From Fontibacterium medardense (GTDB lineage Bacteria; Pseudomonadota; Alphaproteobacteria; Pelagibacterales; Pelagibacteraceae): a stretch of DNA of 64,000 nt. Numbering within the stretch: the first letter of the stretch is position 1; every line of letters begins with the position of its first letter. This document shows positions 9,118 to 17,956 of this stretch, in pieces. The notes beneath the pieces were generated by a model. The model was given only the letters and a program-made list of their open reading frames with translations, did not search any database and had not been told where the DNA came from. The position numbers and the translations under genes were made by a program. The stretch is from NCBI GenBank assembly GCA_965235075.1, contig OZ249404.1:995010-1059009 (forward strand), given 5' to 3'.

Positions 9118-10986
9118 ATGAATTTAGAAAATAATTTTGACGTAATCGTAATTGGAGCCGGTCACGCAGGTTGCGAAGCTGCTGCTGCTGCAGCAAGATC
9201 AGGTGTTAACACTGCTCTTATCACAAACTCACTTTCTACAATTGGCGAAATGTCATGTAATCCTGCAATTGGAGGATTAGGCAAAGGTCACCTAGTTAGA
9301 GAAATTGATGCATTAGACGGTATTATGGGAATTGTTGCCGATCAATCAGGAATACAATTTAGATTATTAAATAGTAGCAGAGGACATGCTGTTAGGGGCC
9401 CAAGAACTCAATCTGATAGAGAGCTTTATAAAAAATATATGCAAGAAATGTTACTAAGTTATTGTAATTTAAGCCTTTTTTATGACCCTGTAACAAAGTT
9501 TGAATTTAGGAAAAATAAAATTATTTCGATAGAAACTCAATCTGGAAATTCATTTTCGGCAAAAAAATTTATTTTAACGACCGGAACTTTTTTAAATGGC
9601 CTTATTCATATTGGAGATGAAAAGATTTCAGCTGGAAGAATAGATGAGAAACCAACCTTAGGACTAAGTGAGCAGTTAAAAAAATTAAATTTTAAAATTG
9701 GCAGATTGAAGACTGGAACACCTCCAAGACTTGATGGAACAACTATTAATTATGAAGAACTTGAAATGCAAAATGCTGATGAAAAACCTTATTTTTTTTC
9801 TTATTTAACCAAAAAAATTAATGCCAAACAGATTTCCTGTGGGATGACTTATACTAACGATAAAGTTCATAGAATTATTGAAAAAAATTTAAAGCGAAGT
9901 GCCATGTACTCCGGATCAATTAAAAGTGTCGGTCCTAGATATTGTCCTTCTATAGAAGATAAGATCGTAAAATTTAAAGATAAGCAGCGTCATCAAATTT
10001 TTTTAGAACCAGAAAGTCTTACGACAAATATTGTCTACCCGAATGGCATATCAACTTCACTTCCTAAGGAAATTCAACAAGAAATACTATTTAAAATCAA
10101 TGGTTTACAGAACGTTCGCATGATAAGACCTGGATATGCAATTGAGTATGATTATGTATTCCCAACAGAGTTAGATTTCACTCTTAAAACAAAAAAAATT
10201 GAAAATTTATATCTTGCAGGTCAAATTAACGGAACAACAGGATATGAAGAGGCTGCTGCACAAGGAATTGTAGCTGGTCTTAATGCTGCTCAATCTGTTA
10301 AAAATTTAGAACCAATAAAATTTGAAAGATCGCAGTCTTATATTGGAGTGATGATTGATGATTTAATTACTAAAGGCGTCAGTGAACCTTACAGAATGTT
10401 TACATCACGAGCTGAATATAGATTAACTCTGAGAGCAGACAATGCAGATTTAAGATTAACCCCTTTGGCCATTAAATATAATTTTATATCTGAAATTAGA
10501 AAGTCAAAATTTGTCAATAAAATCAATGACTTAAATGATTTTAAAATTATTCTGTCAAACAAGATAGTGTCACCTACTCTTTTAAAAAAAAATGGAATTA
10601 AAATTTCTCAAGACGGAAGAAAAAAATCTCTTTTACAGGTTTTAAAATTTAAGGATGTTACTCTAGAAAAAATCAGAGCTATATTTTCAGACATACCAAA
10701 GTATGAAGATGAAATAGAAGACTTAATAAAAACAGAGTCCCATTATAGTGGTTATATAGAACAGCAAAAAAGAGATATAAGCATATTTGAAAAGGATGAA
10801 AATCTCATAATACCAAAAAAAATTGACTATGAATCAGTTTCTGGTCTTTCAAATGAGATTAAAAGAAAACTCAAGGAGATAAAACCATTAACTTTTGGTC
10901 AGGCATTAAGAATAGACGGAGTGACCCCTGCGGCAATTAATATATTGATGATTTATTGTAAAAATACCCTTAGAAAAGCATCATAG
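9118..10986 (+). CDS. mnmG: tRNA uridine-5-carboxymethylaminomethyl synthesis enzyme (GidA)
   Basis: MnmG is the FAD/NADH partner of MnmE in U34 modification. The dinucleotide-binding motif VIGAGHAGCEAA is at residues 11-22, followed by signatures SCNPAIGGLGKGHLVREIDALDG and RTQSDR. A conserved Cys region (PRYCPSIEDK) and the C-terminal GVTPAAINIL segment are intact. Length 622 is typical. Two small inverted repeats occupy the leader. rsmG begins five bases downstream. Confidence 0.97.
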   Translation: MNLENNFDVIVIGAGHAGCEAAAAAARSGVNTALITNSLSTIGEMSCNPAIGGLGKGHLVREIDALDGIMGIVADQSGIQFRLLNSSRGHAVRGPRTQSDRELYKKYMQEMLLSYCNLSLFYDPVTKFEFRKNKIISIETQSGNSFSAKKFILTTGTFLNGLIHIGDEKISAGRIDEKPTLGLSEQLKKLNFKIGRLKTGTPPRLDGTTINYEELEMQNADEKPYFFSYLTKKINAKQISCGMTYTNDKVHRIIEKNLKRSAMYSGSIKSVGPRYCPSIEDKIVKFKDKQRHQIFLEPESLTTNIVYPNGISTSLPKEIQQEILFKINGLQNVRMIRPGYAIEYDYVFPTELDFTLKTKKIENLYLAGQINGTTGYEEAAAQGIVAGLNAAQSVKNLEPIKFERSQSYIGVMIDDLITKGVSEPYRMFTSRAEYRLTLRADNADLRLTPLAIKYNFISEIRKSKFVNKINDLNDFKIILSNKIVSPTLLKKNGIKISQDGRKKSLLQVLKFKDVTLEKIRAIFSDIPKYEDEIEDLIKTESHYSGYIEQQKRDISIFEKDENLIIPKKIDYESVSGLSNEIKRKLKEIKPLTFGQALRIDGVTPAAINILMIYCKNTLRKAS

Positions 10987-10991
10987 AAAAC

Positions 10992-11621
10992 ATGAACAAT
11001 GATATTGAATTTTTTATAAAAAAATTCAATGTTTCACGTGAAACAATAGAAAAACTTAATATATACAATGATTTTTTATTAGAAAATAATAAATTATTGA
11101 ATTTAATAGGAAAAACAACAGAAAAACATGTTTTTTCAAGGCATTTTAAAGATTCTGCTCAGATATACAATTTAATTGAGGATAAATCTGAAATTATAGA
11201 TATTGGTTCAGGAGCTGGATTTCCAGGAATTATAATAAAGATTTTGATGGTTAATGATAAAATAGAAGGAAACGTTGTATTAATAGATAAAAGTCCTAAA
11301 AAATGCAAATTTCTTCAAGATTTATCTAATAAACTTTCTCTAATATTGAAAATTGAAAATTTAAGACTAGAAGATTATAAATTTAATAAAATTTCAACCG
11401 TAGTTTCTAGAGCATTCAAAAAAACAGTCGACACAATTGATATACTTTTTAAAAATAATGAAAAAATAAGAAATGTTATATTAATTAAAGGTAAAACTTA
11501 TCAACAAGAATTAGATGATGCTAAAAAAAAATATACATTTCATTTAGAAAAATTTAGAAGCATTACATCTGATGAATCCTATATTCTTAAAATTAGTAAC
11601 ATTAAACTTGCTACAACTTAG
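10992..11621 (+). CDS. rsmG: 16S rRNA (guanine527-N7)-methyltransferase
   Basis: RsmG methylates G527 in the 530 loop of 16S rRNA. The SAM-binding motif is IDIGSGAGFPGI (about residue 70), followed by VVLIDKSPKKCKFL. VVSRAF matches the family's conserved segment. The N-terminal FNVSRETIEKL is family-typical, and its codons contain a perfect parS palindrome at 11030-11045, so this piece of DNA serves both protein and partition. It lies between mnmG and parA, as in very many bacteria. Confidence 0.96.
   Translation: MNNDIEFFIKKFNVSRETIEKLNIYNDFLLENNKLLNLIGKTTEKHVFSRHFKDSAQIYNLIEDKSEIIDIGSGAGFPGIIIKILMVNDKIEGNVVLIDKSPKKCKFLQDLSNKLSLILKIENLRLEDYKFNKISTVVSRAFKKTVDTIDILFKNNEKIRNVILIKGKTYQQELDDAKKKYTFHLEKFRSITSDESYILKISNIKLATT
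11030..11045. promoter_or_regulatory. parS centromere site (ParB binding)
   Basis: TGTTTCACGTGAAACA is a perfect 16-base palindrome identical to the widely conserved chromosomal parS consensus. It lies in codons 13-18 of rsmG, about 600 bases upstream of parA and 1.4 kb upstream of parB. ParB should nucleate here and spread. It is the only copy I noticed in the window. Confidence 0.93.
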
Positions 11622-11629
11622 AGTTGCAA

Positions 11630-12430
11630 ATGCCTAGGATAATTTCAGTTATAAATCAGAAGGGTGGAGTCGGCAAAACCACTACTGCAATTAATCTAGC
11701 AGCAGGTCTGGCTCTTAAAAATTATAAAGTTCTGCTTATCGATCTTGATCCGCAGGGCAACGCATCAACTGGTGTTGGTATTAGTCAGGGTGAAAGAGAT
11801 AAATCAATTTATGATTTACTAATAAAAAAAGATTCTTTTTTAGAATGTATAAAAAAAACAAAGATAGAAAATTTAAGCATCATACCAGCTAATGCAGATC
11901 TATCAGGACTTGAAACTGAAGTTGCAAATAATTCTCAAAAAGCTTTTTTATTAAAAAATATTATCGATGATCCAGTAAACAATTTAGAAAAAGAGAAATT
12001 TTCATTCATCATAATAGATTGTCCTCCATCGCTTAGTCTTCTTACAATCATGTCTTTAGTTATTTCCGATTCATTAGTTGTTCCATTGCAAACAGAGTTC
12101 TTTGCGTTAGAGGGTTTAAGTCAATTAGTTAAAACAATCGACCGTATAAAAATTAATTTAAATCCAAGTTTAGAAATACAAGGCATAGTTCTCACTATGT
12201 ATGATAAGCGTAATAAACTTTGCGCTGACGTTGAAAAAGAAGGAAGAAATTTTTTTGGAAATAAAGTCTATAATACAAATATACCCCGTAATGTAAGAAT
12301 TTCAGAAGCTCCTTCATTTGGAATGCCAGTGATTTTGTATGATAAAAATTGTTCGGGTTCATTAGCTTATAATCAGTTCATTGATGAGTTTTTAGTTAGA
12401 GAAAATTTAGAAGAAAAAAAAGTTGCATAA
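11630..12430 (+). CDS. parA: Chromosome partitioning ATPase ParA (Soj)
   Basis: ParA forms the dynamic ATPase gradient that moves ParB-parS complexes apart. The deviant Walker A KGGVGKTT is at about residue 11, the A' motif is LLIDLDPQGNAS and Walker B is FIIIDCPPSLSLL. I prefer the ATG at 11630 (MPRIISVINQ) because it brings the first strand to the N-terminus; a TTG at 11624 in frame would add two residues. parB starts directly after its stop. There is no N-terminal DNA-binding extension, so it is chromosomal type. Confidence 0.96.
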   Translation: MPRIISVINQKGGVGKTTTAINLAAGLALKNYKVLLIDLDPQGNASTGVGISQGERDKSIYDLLIKKDSFLECIKKTKIENLSIIPANADLSGLETEVANNSQKAFLLKNIIDDPVNNLEKEKFSFIIIDCPPSLSLLTIMSLVISDSLVVPLQTEFFALEGLSQLVKTIDRIKINLNPSLEIQGIVLTMYDKRNKLCADVEKEGRNFFGNKVYNTNIPRNVRISEAPSFGMPVILYDKNCSGSLAYNQFIDEFLVRENLEEKKVA

Positions 12431-13297
12431 ATGATTGGAAATAAATTTAAAGGTTTAGGTAAAGGTCTTTCCGCATTAATGGGGGATGTTCCACCAGAAA
12501 ATATTCAAACTAAAAGTTCTTCAGAAAAAATTCCTATACATTTTGTATACGCTAACCCATCTCAACCAAGAAAGAATTTTAATCAAGAATTGTTAAATGA
12601 ACTTTCAGAGTCAATTAAGGAACAGGGAATTATTCAGCCAATATTAGTAAGAAAAAAATCAGAAGATAAATTTGAAATTGTTGCTGGAGAAAGAAGATGG
12701 AGAGCAGCTCAACTTGCAAAAATTCATGAAGTTCCGGTTATTATTTTAAATATTGATGATAAAAAATCTTTAGAATTTGCAATATTAGAAAACATTCAAA
12801 GATCAGATTTAAATGGGATAGAAGAGGCTTTAGGTTATGATAATTTAGTAAAAAAATTTGGATACTCTCAAGAAACATTATCAAAAATTTTAGGAAAAAG
12901 CAGAAGTCATATTGCTAATACACTTAGACTTGCTGGTTTGCCTGAAGAGATAAAAAAAATGATCCTAGATGGATTGTTAACTTCAGGTCACGCAAGATGT
13001 TTAGTCAATGTTCCAGACAATATTAAACTTGCGAAAATAATAGTTAATAAGAATCTTTCCGTAAGACAGGCTGAATTTTTAGTGAAAAAAGAACAAGTTT
13101 TCTCTAGTTCAAAAAAAGTTAAAACTAATAACAAAGATACAAATATAAAATCCTTAGAAAGCGATCTTGGACTATTGATGGGAATAAAAGTGGATATTAA
13201 AAATAAGAAAAATAATTCTGGAGATATTAAATTTTCTTACAAAAATCTTGATCAATTAAATAAAATTATTAGTGTTCTTAAAGGCTATTTTAGATAA
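12431..13297 (+). CDS. parB: Chromosome partitioning protein ParB (Spo0J/noc type)
   Basis: ParB is the CTP-switch clamp that loads at parS. The N-terminal CTPase region shows the C-box VAGERRWRA (about residue 78) and LEFAILENIQRSDLNGIEEA. A helix-turn-helix with SQETLSKILGKSRSHIANTLR follows, then a leucine-rich dimerisation tail. Length 288 is typical. The start KGLGKGLSALMG matches the ParA-contact peptide. The last 42 bases overlap the holA 3' end on the other strand. Confidence 0.96.
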   Translation: MIGNKFKGLGKGLSALMGDVPPENIQTKSSSEKIPIHFVYANPSQPRKNFNQELLNELSESIKEQGIIQPILVRKKSEDKFEIVAGERRWRAAQLAKIHEVPVIILNIDDKKSLEFAILENIQRSDLNGIEEALGYDNLVKKFGYSQETLSKILGKSRSHIANTLRLAGLPEEIKKMILDGLLTSGHARCLVNVPDNIKLAKIIVNKNLSVRQAEFLVKKEQVFSSSKKVKTNNKDTNIKSLESDLGLLMGIKVDIKNKKNNSGDIKFSYKNLDQLNKIISVLKGYFR

Positions 13298-14278
13298 GTT
13301 TTGAGTTAAGAAATAATAAAATTGGGTATCTTGATTTAGATCATTCCTTTTAAATTCAGTCTCAATAATATTTAAATTACTAAGGAATTTTTCAAGGTTA
13401 TTAGTATTCCAAATTTTTAAGATATTTTTTATTCTATCCTTATCTTTCCAGAAAATCGGAGGCTTGTATTTTTCAATTTTTTCATCGACTGAGAGATTTT
13501 TATCATTTTTTTGTATATCAAGAATTTTAATTATGAAAGATCTAAGAATTATAATTATCTCTATAAAATTTTTTTCATAATTAGACATATTAGATATAAA
13601 TTCATTAATATTTTTTTCATTTTTAGATAGCAAAATATCAATAATTTCATCATTCTTTTTTAGATCTGGGTCAGTGCAAATTTCATCAATTATTTGATCT
13701 GTAATTTTTTCTGAATTTTTATATAAATTTATTTTTTCAATTACTTCTTTAATCTTTGATCTTTTCAAGGAAGCAGAGCTAATAATAGTTTCACTTTGAG
13801 AATCTGATAATTGAATATTATTTATCTGGAGTTGTTGAGTAAGAAATTTTTTTATATCAAATTTAGTTTCTTGATAACAAGGAATGCAAATGGCTAATTT
13901 ATCGTATTCTCCAAATTGTCTTAGTTTAGAATTTTTTAGCAGCACTTCAGAGTTCAGAATAATAATATTATCATTAATATTATTTTTTATTTTATTAATA
14001 ATATCTAATATTTTGTCTGAACAGTTTTTAATTATTGAAATATTTTTATTATCATCAAATAATGATCCATTAAGATAATAACTAATAATATTTTCTGGAC
14101 TCTTAATTATGTCTTCTTCAAAATAGGATTTTGGGATTTTTTTTTCTTCTACAAATTTAGATGTAATTTGTTGATTTAAATCATTAATCAAATCTTGGTT
14201 TTCTCCATACAAAAGAATTACTTTTTCTTTAAAAAAATCTTTTTTTTTTAGACTTATCTCTTGTGATTTTAAGAGCAT
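13256..14278 (-). CDS. holA: DNA polymerase III subunit delta
   Basis: HolA is the clamp-loader subunit that opens the beta sliding clamp. The sequence is divergent, but it has the delta pattern: an N-terminal strand-rich ATPase-like fold with VILLYGENQDLINDLNQQ (about residue 21), a SLFDDNKNISII segment typical of delta, and an all-alpha C-terminus. There is no functional Walker A, as expected for delta. Position after leuS-lptE is the standard alphaproteobacterial order and raises confidence. Its C-terminal codons overlap parB by 42 bases. Confidence 0.85.
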   Translation of the reverse strand: MLLKSQEISLKKKDFFKEKVILLYGENQDLINDLNQQITSKFVEEKKIPKSYFEEDIIKSPENIISYYLNGSLFDDNKNISIIKNCSDKILDIINKIKNNINDNIIILNSEVLLKNSKLRQFGEYDKLAICIPCYQETKFDIKKFLTQQLQINNIQLSDSQSETIISSASLKRSKIKEVIEKINLYKNSEKITDQIIDEICTDPDLKKNDEIIDILLSKNEKNINEFISNMSNYEKNFIEIIIILRSFIIKILDIQKNDKNLSVDEKIEKYKPPIFWKDKDRIKNILKIWNTNNLEKFLSNLNIIETEFKRNDLNQDTQFYYFLTQNLSKIAFKNTNNFI

Positions 14279-14283
14279 TTAAA

Positions 14284-14748
14284 CTAATTTAATGAGACTC
14301 TAGATTTAAATAAGATATTTTGAATTATAGAATCTAATAATATTTTTTTTTCATTATTTTTTACTAGAATATTATTTGATAAATTATCTGTAACAGAAAC
14401 TCGTTTATCTTTGGATATGGCATCTTGATATATTACAACGCCATTTTTATCTTGAAATTGATAACTTACCGTTAATTTAATAATTTCCTCTGTAGATATT
14501 CCCCTTGAATCAATAAGAGAACTTTCTCCTGTATCATAAATTTGAGCTTTAAATATATAAGCATTCAAATTCTTTTCATCTTTTTTAAAATTTAATTTTT
14601 GTTCTAAATTAAAAGCTAGATCTCTATCACCGACTATTTCTGATTTAGAAATAATTATCTGTTTAGAGGTTCCGGTATATATAGGTGAAAAACCACAACT
14701 AGCTAAGGAAACTAATATTACAATAGTTAGAAAAAATTTATTTATCAT
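14284..14748 (-). CDS. lptE: LPS-assembly lipoprotein LptE
   Basis: LptE is the outer-membrane lipoprotein that plugs and assembles the LptD translocon for lipopolysaccharide. A short signal peptide ends in the lipobox LASC|GFSPIY at about residue 18; GFxPxY right after the Cys is characteristic of alphaproteobacterial LptE. I start at the ATG at 14748, which overlaps the leuS end by 11 bases; an upstream ATG at 14757 adds three residues. It is followed by holA after five bases. The remainder is poorly conserved, so the call rests on the N-terminus and context. Confidence 0.8.
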   Translation of the reverse strand: MINKFFLTIVILVSLASCGFSPIYTGTSKQIIISKSEIVGDRDLAFNLEQKLNFKKDEKNLNAYIFKAQIYDTGESSLIDSRGISTEEIIKLTVSYQFQDKNGVVIYQDAISKDKRVSVTDNLSNNILVKNNEKKILLDSIIQNILFKSRVSLN

Positions 14749-17269
14749 TGGTGACAATATTAAGCAGTTTATTTTTTATAAAAATCTTTTTTATTATATT
14801 TTTTTCATCCAATATAACTTTAATATTTTTAATTGCTAAGGATTTGCTAAAAATATTTTCCTCACTTTCATTGTTAATAGCGTTGATAATTGCTCTTTTT
14901 TTACCATTTATTTGAACCACAACATCAAAATGATCTTTTTTTATAAGAGTATTTTCAATTTTAGGCCACACTTGCGAACTTAGATTGTTTTGTTTTGTAA
15001 TCTTTTCCCAGCATTCATTTGCGATGTAAGGAATGAAGGCAGATATAATAATTAAATATTTTTTATAAGCATTGATAATGTCTTCCTCATTTAAGGTTTT
15101 TTTATCAATTTCTTCACTAAGATTATTTAAAAAAATATAAAGTTTAGCAACAGCAACATTGATATGAAATTTTTCTATACATTCTGTAATATCTTTTATT
15201 AGGATATTTGTTTTAATTAAAAAATTATTACTATTTTCTTCTTTTTCTTTTTTATAAACTTTTATTTTTTCACAAACACGCCAAATTTTTTGTATGTATT
15301 TAAATGCGCCTTGAATCCCACTATCACTCCACTGAATATCTCTATCGGGGGGACTGTCTGATAATATAAACCATCTTACCGCATCTGCCCCATAAATTTT
15401 TATAATATCATCTGGATCAACAATATTTTTTTTAGATTTAGACATGGCCTGACTGTCCCCTTTTAAAACTTTTTCCTTATTATCTAAAAAATAAGATCCA
15501 TTTTTTTCAATAACTTTCTTTGGAAAAATCCATTTCCCTTTTTCTGTTTTAAAGGTTGGATGACATACCATTCCTTGAGTAAAAAGATTTTTAAAGGGTT
15601 CGGAAGCTTTTAATTTAAATTCATCCTGTAATGCCAAAGTGAAGAATCTTGAATATAGTAAATGAAGTATAGCATGTTCAACGCCACCAATATATTGGTC
15701 TACTGGCATCCAATAGTTTGCTTCATCTGTATCAAAAGGTCTCTCACTTTCTTTAGGTGAGCAGAAGCGAAAAAAATACCAAGAAGAATCTACAAATGTA
15801 TCAAGGGTGTCAGTCTCACGAATAGCTTTCATTCCAGTTTCTGGACATTTCGTATATTTCCATGTGGGATGATTTTCTAACGGATTTCCTGGTTTGCTAA
15901 AATCTATATCTTTAGGCAATTCTACAGGCAGATCTTTTTCTGGAACTAAAATAACCTTTCCATCTTCTCTATACATAACTGGAATTGGACATCCCCAATA
16001 TCTTTGTCTGGATATTCCCCAATCTTTAAGACGATAAATTATTTTAGAATTTCCTATTTTTTTTTCTTCTATTTTTTGAATAATTTTTATTTTTGCATTT
16101 TCAACACTTAAATCATTAAGAAAATCTGAATTAACAATATAGCCATCTTCCGTGTATGCTTGGTCATTAATTATGATAGATTTTGATTTGTTAGGACTTA
16201 CTACTGTAATTATTTCTAGATTATATTTTTTAGCAAATTCTAAATCTCTCTGATCATGCGCTGGGCAACCAAAAATAGCTCCGGTTCCATAGTCCATAAG
16301 TATAAAATTAGCCACATAAATTGGGATTTTTTTATTTAAAAAAGGATGTGAAACAAAAAATGGTGTTTTAAAACCTAATTTTTCATTTTTAGATAAAGTT
16401 GATTCTGTACCAATATTTTTTAAAGCAAGAATTTTAAAATCTTCAAAATTTTTTTCATTTTTAAAAGATTCAGTAAAGGGGTGATCTGGAGCAATGGCAA
16501 TAAATGAAGCTCCAAATATTGTATCTGGTCGCGTTGTAAAAATTTTAATTTTAGTGTTTTTAAAATCAGAAATGAAATCAATTTCGCAACCTACAGATTT
16601 TCCGATCCAATTTTTTTGCATCAGCCTTACTTTCTCTGGCCAACCTTTTAAATCATCAAGTGATTTTAATAATTGATCTGAATATTTTGTAATATTTAAA
16701 AACCATTGATTTAATTCTTTTTTTTCAACGACTGCTCCGGATCTCCAACCTTTGCCATCAATTACTTGTTCATTTGCAAGCACTGTATTGTCTATAGGAT
16801 CCCAATTGACATAACTTTTTTTTTTATAAGCAATTCCTTTCTTATAAAGAAGAGAAAATAAAATTTGTTGATGTTTATAATATGAGGGGTCACAAGTAGA
16901 AATTTCTTTATCCCAATCAATAGATAATCCTAAACTTTTTAACTGCATTTTCATTGTGGAAATATTTTTACATGTCCAGTCTTTTGGATGCAGATTATTT
17001 TGTATTGCAGCATTCTCAGCTGGAAGACCAAAGGCGTCCCAACCCATCGGATGCAAAACATTGTAACCATTTAATCTTTTAAAATTAGCTATAATGTCAC
17101 CCAATGTATAATTTCTGACATGTCCCATATGAATATTTCCAGATGGATAAGGAAACATTTCAAGGCAATAAAATTTTTTATCTAAATTTTTTTTAGTTTT
17201 AAATATTTGATTTTTTTCAAAAAATGATTGCCACTTACTTTCAATCACTAAAGGATTATAATTTTCCAT
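14738..17269 (-). CDS. leuS: Leucyl-tRNA synthetase
   Basis: LeuS charges tRNA-Leu. The class I HIGH motif appears as PSGNIHMGHVRNY (about residue 45) and KMSKS as AMSKSKKNIVDP (about residue 620). The CP1 editing domain is present, with TTRPDTIFGASF. The zinc/leucine-specific insertion and the C-terminal VQINGKKRAII segment are intact. Length 843 is typical. It lies between the DUF3576 lipoprotein and lptE in one minus-strand unit. Confidence 0.97.
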   Translation of the reverse strand: MENYNPLVIESKWQSFFEKNQIFKTKKNLDKKFYCLEMFPYPSGNIHMGHVRNYTLGDIIANFKRLNGYNVLHPMGWDAFGLPAENAAIQNNLHPKDWTCKNISTMKMQLKSLGLSIDWDKEISTCDPSYYKHQQILFSLLYKKGIAYKKKSYVNWDPIDNTVLANEQVIDGKGWRSGAVVEKKELNQWFLNITKYSDQLLKSLDDLKGWPEKVRLMQKNWIGKSVGCEIDFISDFKNTKIKIFTTRPDTIFGASFIAIAPDHPFTESFKNEKNFEDFKILALKNIGTESTLSKNEKLGFKTPFFVSHPFLNKKIPIYVANFILMDYGTGAIFGCPAHDQRDLEFAKKYNLEIITVVSPNKSKSIIINDQAYTEDGYIVNSDFLNDLSVENAKIKIIQKIEEKKIGNSKIIYRLKDWGISRQRYWGCPIPVMYREDGKVILVPEKDLPVELPKDIDFSKPGNPLENHPTWKYTKCPETGMKAIRETDTLDTFVDSSWYFFRFCSPKESERPFDTDEANYWMPVDQYIGGVEHAILHLLYSRFFTLALQDEFKLKASEPFKNLFTQGMVCHPTFKTEKGKWIFPKKVIEKNGSYFLDNKEKVLKGDSQAMSKSKKNIVDPDDIIKIYGADAVRWFILSDSPPDRDIQWSDSGIQGAFKYIQKIWRVCEKIKVYKKEKEENSNNFLIKTNILIKDITECIEKFHINVAVAKLYIFLNNLSEEIDKKTLNEEDIINAYKKYLIIISAFIPYIANECWEKITKQNNLSSQVWPKIENTLIKKDHFDVVVQINGKKRAIINAINNESEENIFSKSLAIKNIKVILDEKNIIKKIFIKNKLLNIVTNDK

Positions 17270-17279
17270 CCTTTAAAAA

Positions 17280-17816
17280 CTATTTTTTTTCTTTTTTAGC
17301 TTCTTCAATTTTTAAAGTACGAGCCGAAGCAATGATGCTATCTTTAATAGTATTTGCAAAGTTTTGATCTAGAGTAGAATTTGAACAACGCTCTGCAGTT
17401 TCACAAATTTTTTTATGAGCTGTTATTTTAATAGAATCTGATCTTAGCTCATTGTTTAAAAACTGAACCGAAATTTTTATCTGCTCTTTTGGGTTACTAG
17501 TTTGTGAGTACCAATCGTATATTATAATACCACCCGAGTAGTCGGCATTCATTAAAGGAAGAAAATCTAGAGATTTAAGAGTTGCTCTCCACAAAACGTT
17601 TGAAGTTGAAAATTCGAAAGTATTAGCTGATTTATTCTGACCAATTACCCCAAAGATTCCACCACCTTGTGCAGCATACTCCTTTGCCCTATTTACAGGA
17701 TTAGGATCAATTATTTTTTGATCTTCAGTATCAGGTTTTGATTTACTGCAACTGTTTAGAAATATTATAAATACCAAAACTAAGGTTTTTTTTGAAAAGT
17801 TAAAATGATTAAGCAT
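17280..17816 (-). CDS. DUF3576 lipoprotein
   Basis: This 178-residue protein has a signal peptide with a lipobox (FLNSC|SKS, Cys near residue 23), so it should be a membrane-anchored lipoprotein. The body has NPVNRAKEYAAQGGGIFG and NVLWRATLKSLDFLPL, which I recognise as the DUF3576 family found just upstream of leuS in alphaproteobacteria. Its function is not known. It is first in the minus-strand unit with leuS, lptE and holA, which hints at an envelope role. A near-perfect palindrome lies 29 bases upstream. Confidence 0.8.
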   Translation of the reverse strand: MLNHFNFSKKTLVLVFIIFLNSCSKSKPDTEDQKIIDPNPVNRAKEYAAQGGGIFGVIGQNKSANTFEFSTSNVLWRATLKSLDFLPLMNADYSGGIIIYDWYSQTSNPKEQIKISVQFLNNELRSDSIKITAHKKICETAERCSNSTLDQNFANTIKDSIIASARTLKIEEAKKEKK

Positions 17817-17844
17817 TTTCTAGCAATTTTTAAGGTATATTTAC

Positions 17845-17862
17845 TGTTGTATAAATACAACA
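17845..17862. promoter_or_regulatory. Likely operator: 18-base near-perfect palindrome
   Basis: Eight-base arms TGTTGTAT and ATACAACA flank a two-base AA centre. It lies in the 140-base divergent region between the DUF3576 lipoprotein gene (29 bases away) and the porin gene (94 bases away). The size and symmetry suit a dimeric helix-turn-helix repressor. I do not recognise the site as a known Fur, Irr, Zur or NtrC box. Confidence 0.5.
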
Positions 17863-17911
17863 AAACCGAAAAAAATTAAAATATCAATATAATATAAATT
17901 CTTTTCGACGC

Positions 17912-17925
17912 TAATAATATTATTA
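17912..17925. repeat. Perfect 14-base AT-only palindrome upstream of the porin
   Basis: TAATAATATTATTA is a perfect palindrome 31 bases before the porin ATG. It could be a second operator, a leader hairpin or chance in AT-rich DNA. A TATAAT hexamer at 17888-17893 lies just upstream but lacks a convincing -35 partner. Confidence 0.3.
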
Positions 17926-17956
17926 TACGATCAATTAAACAATAAAAAGGTAAAAA

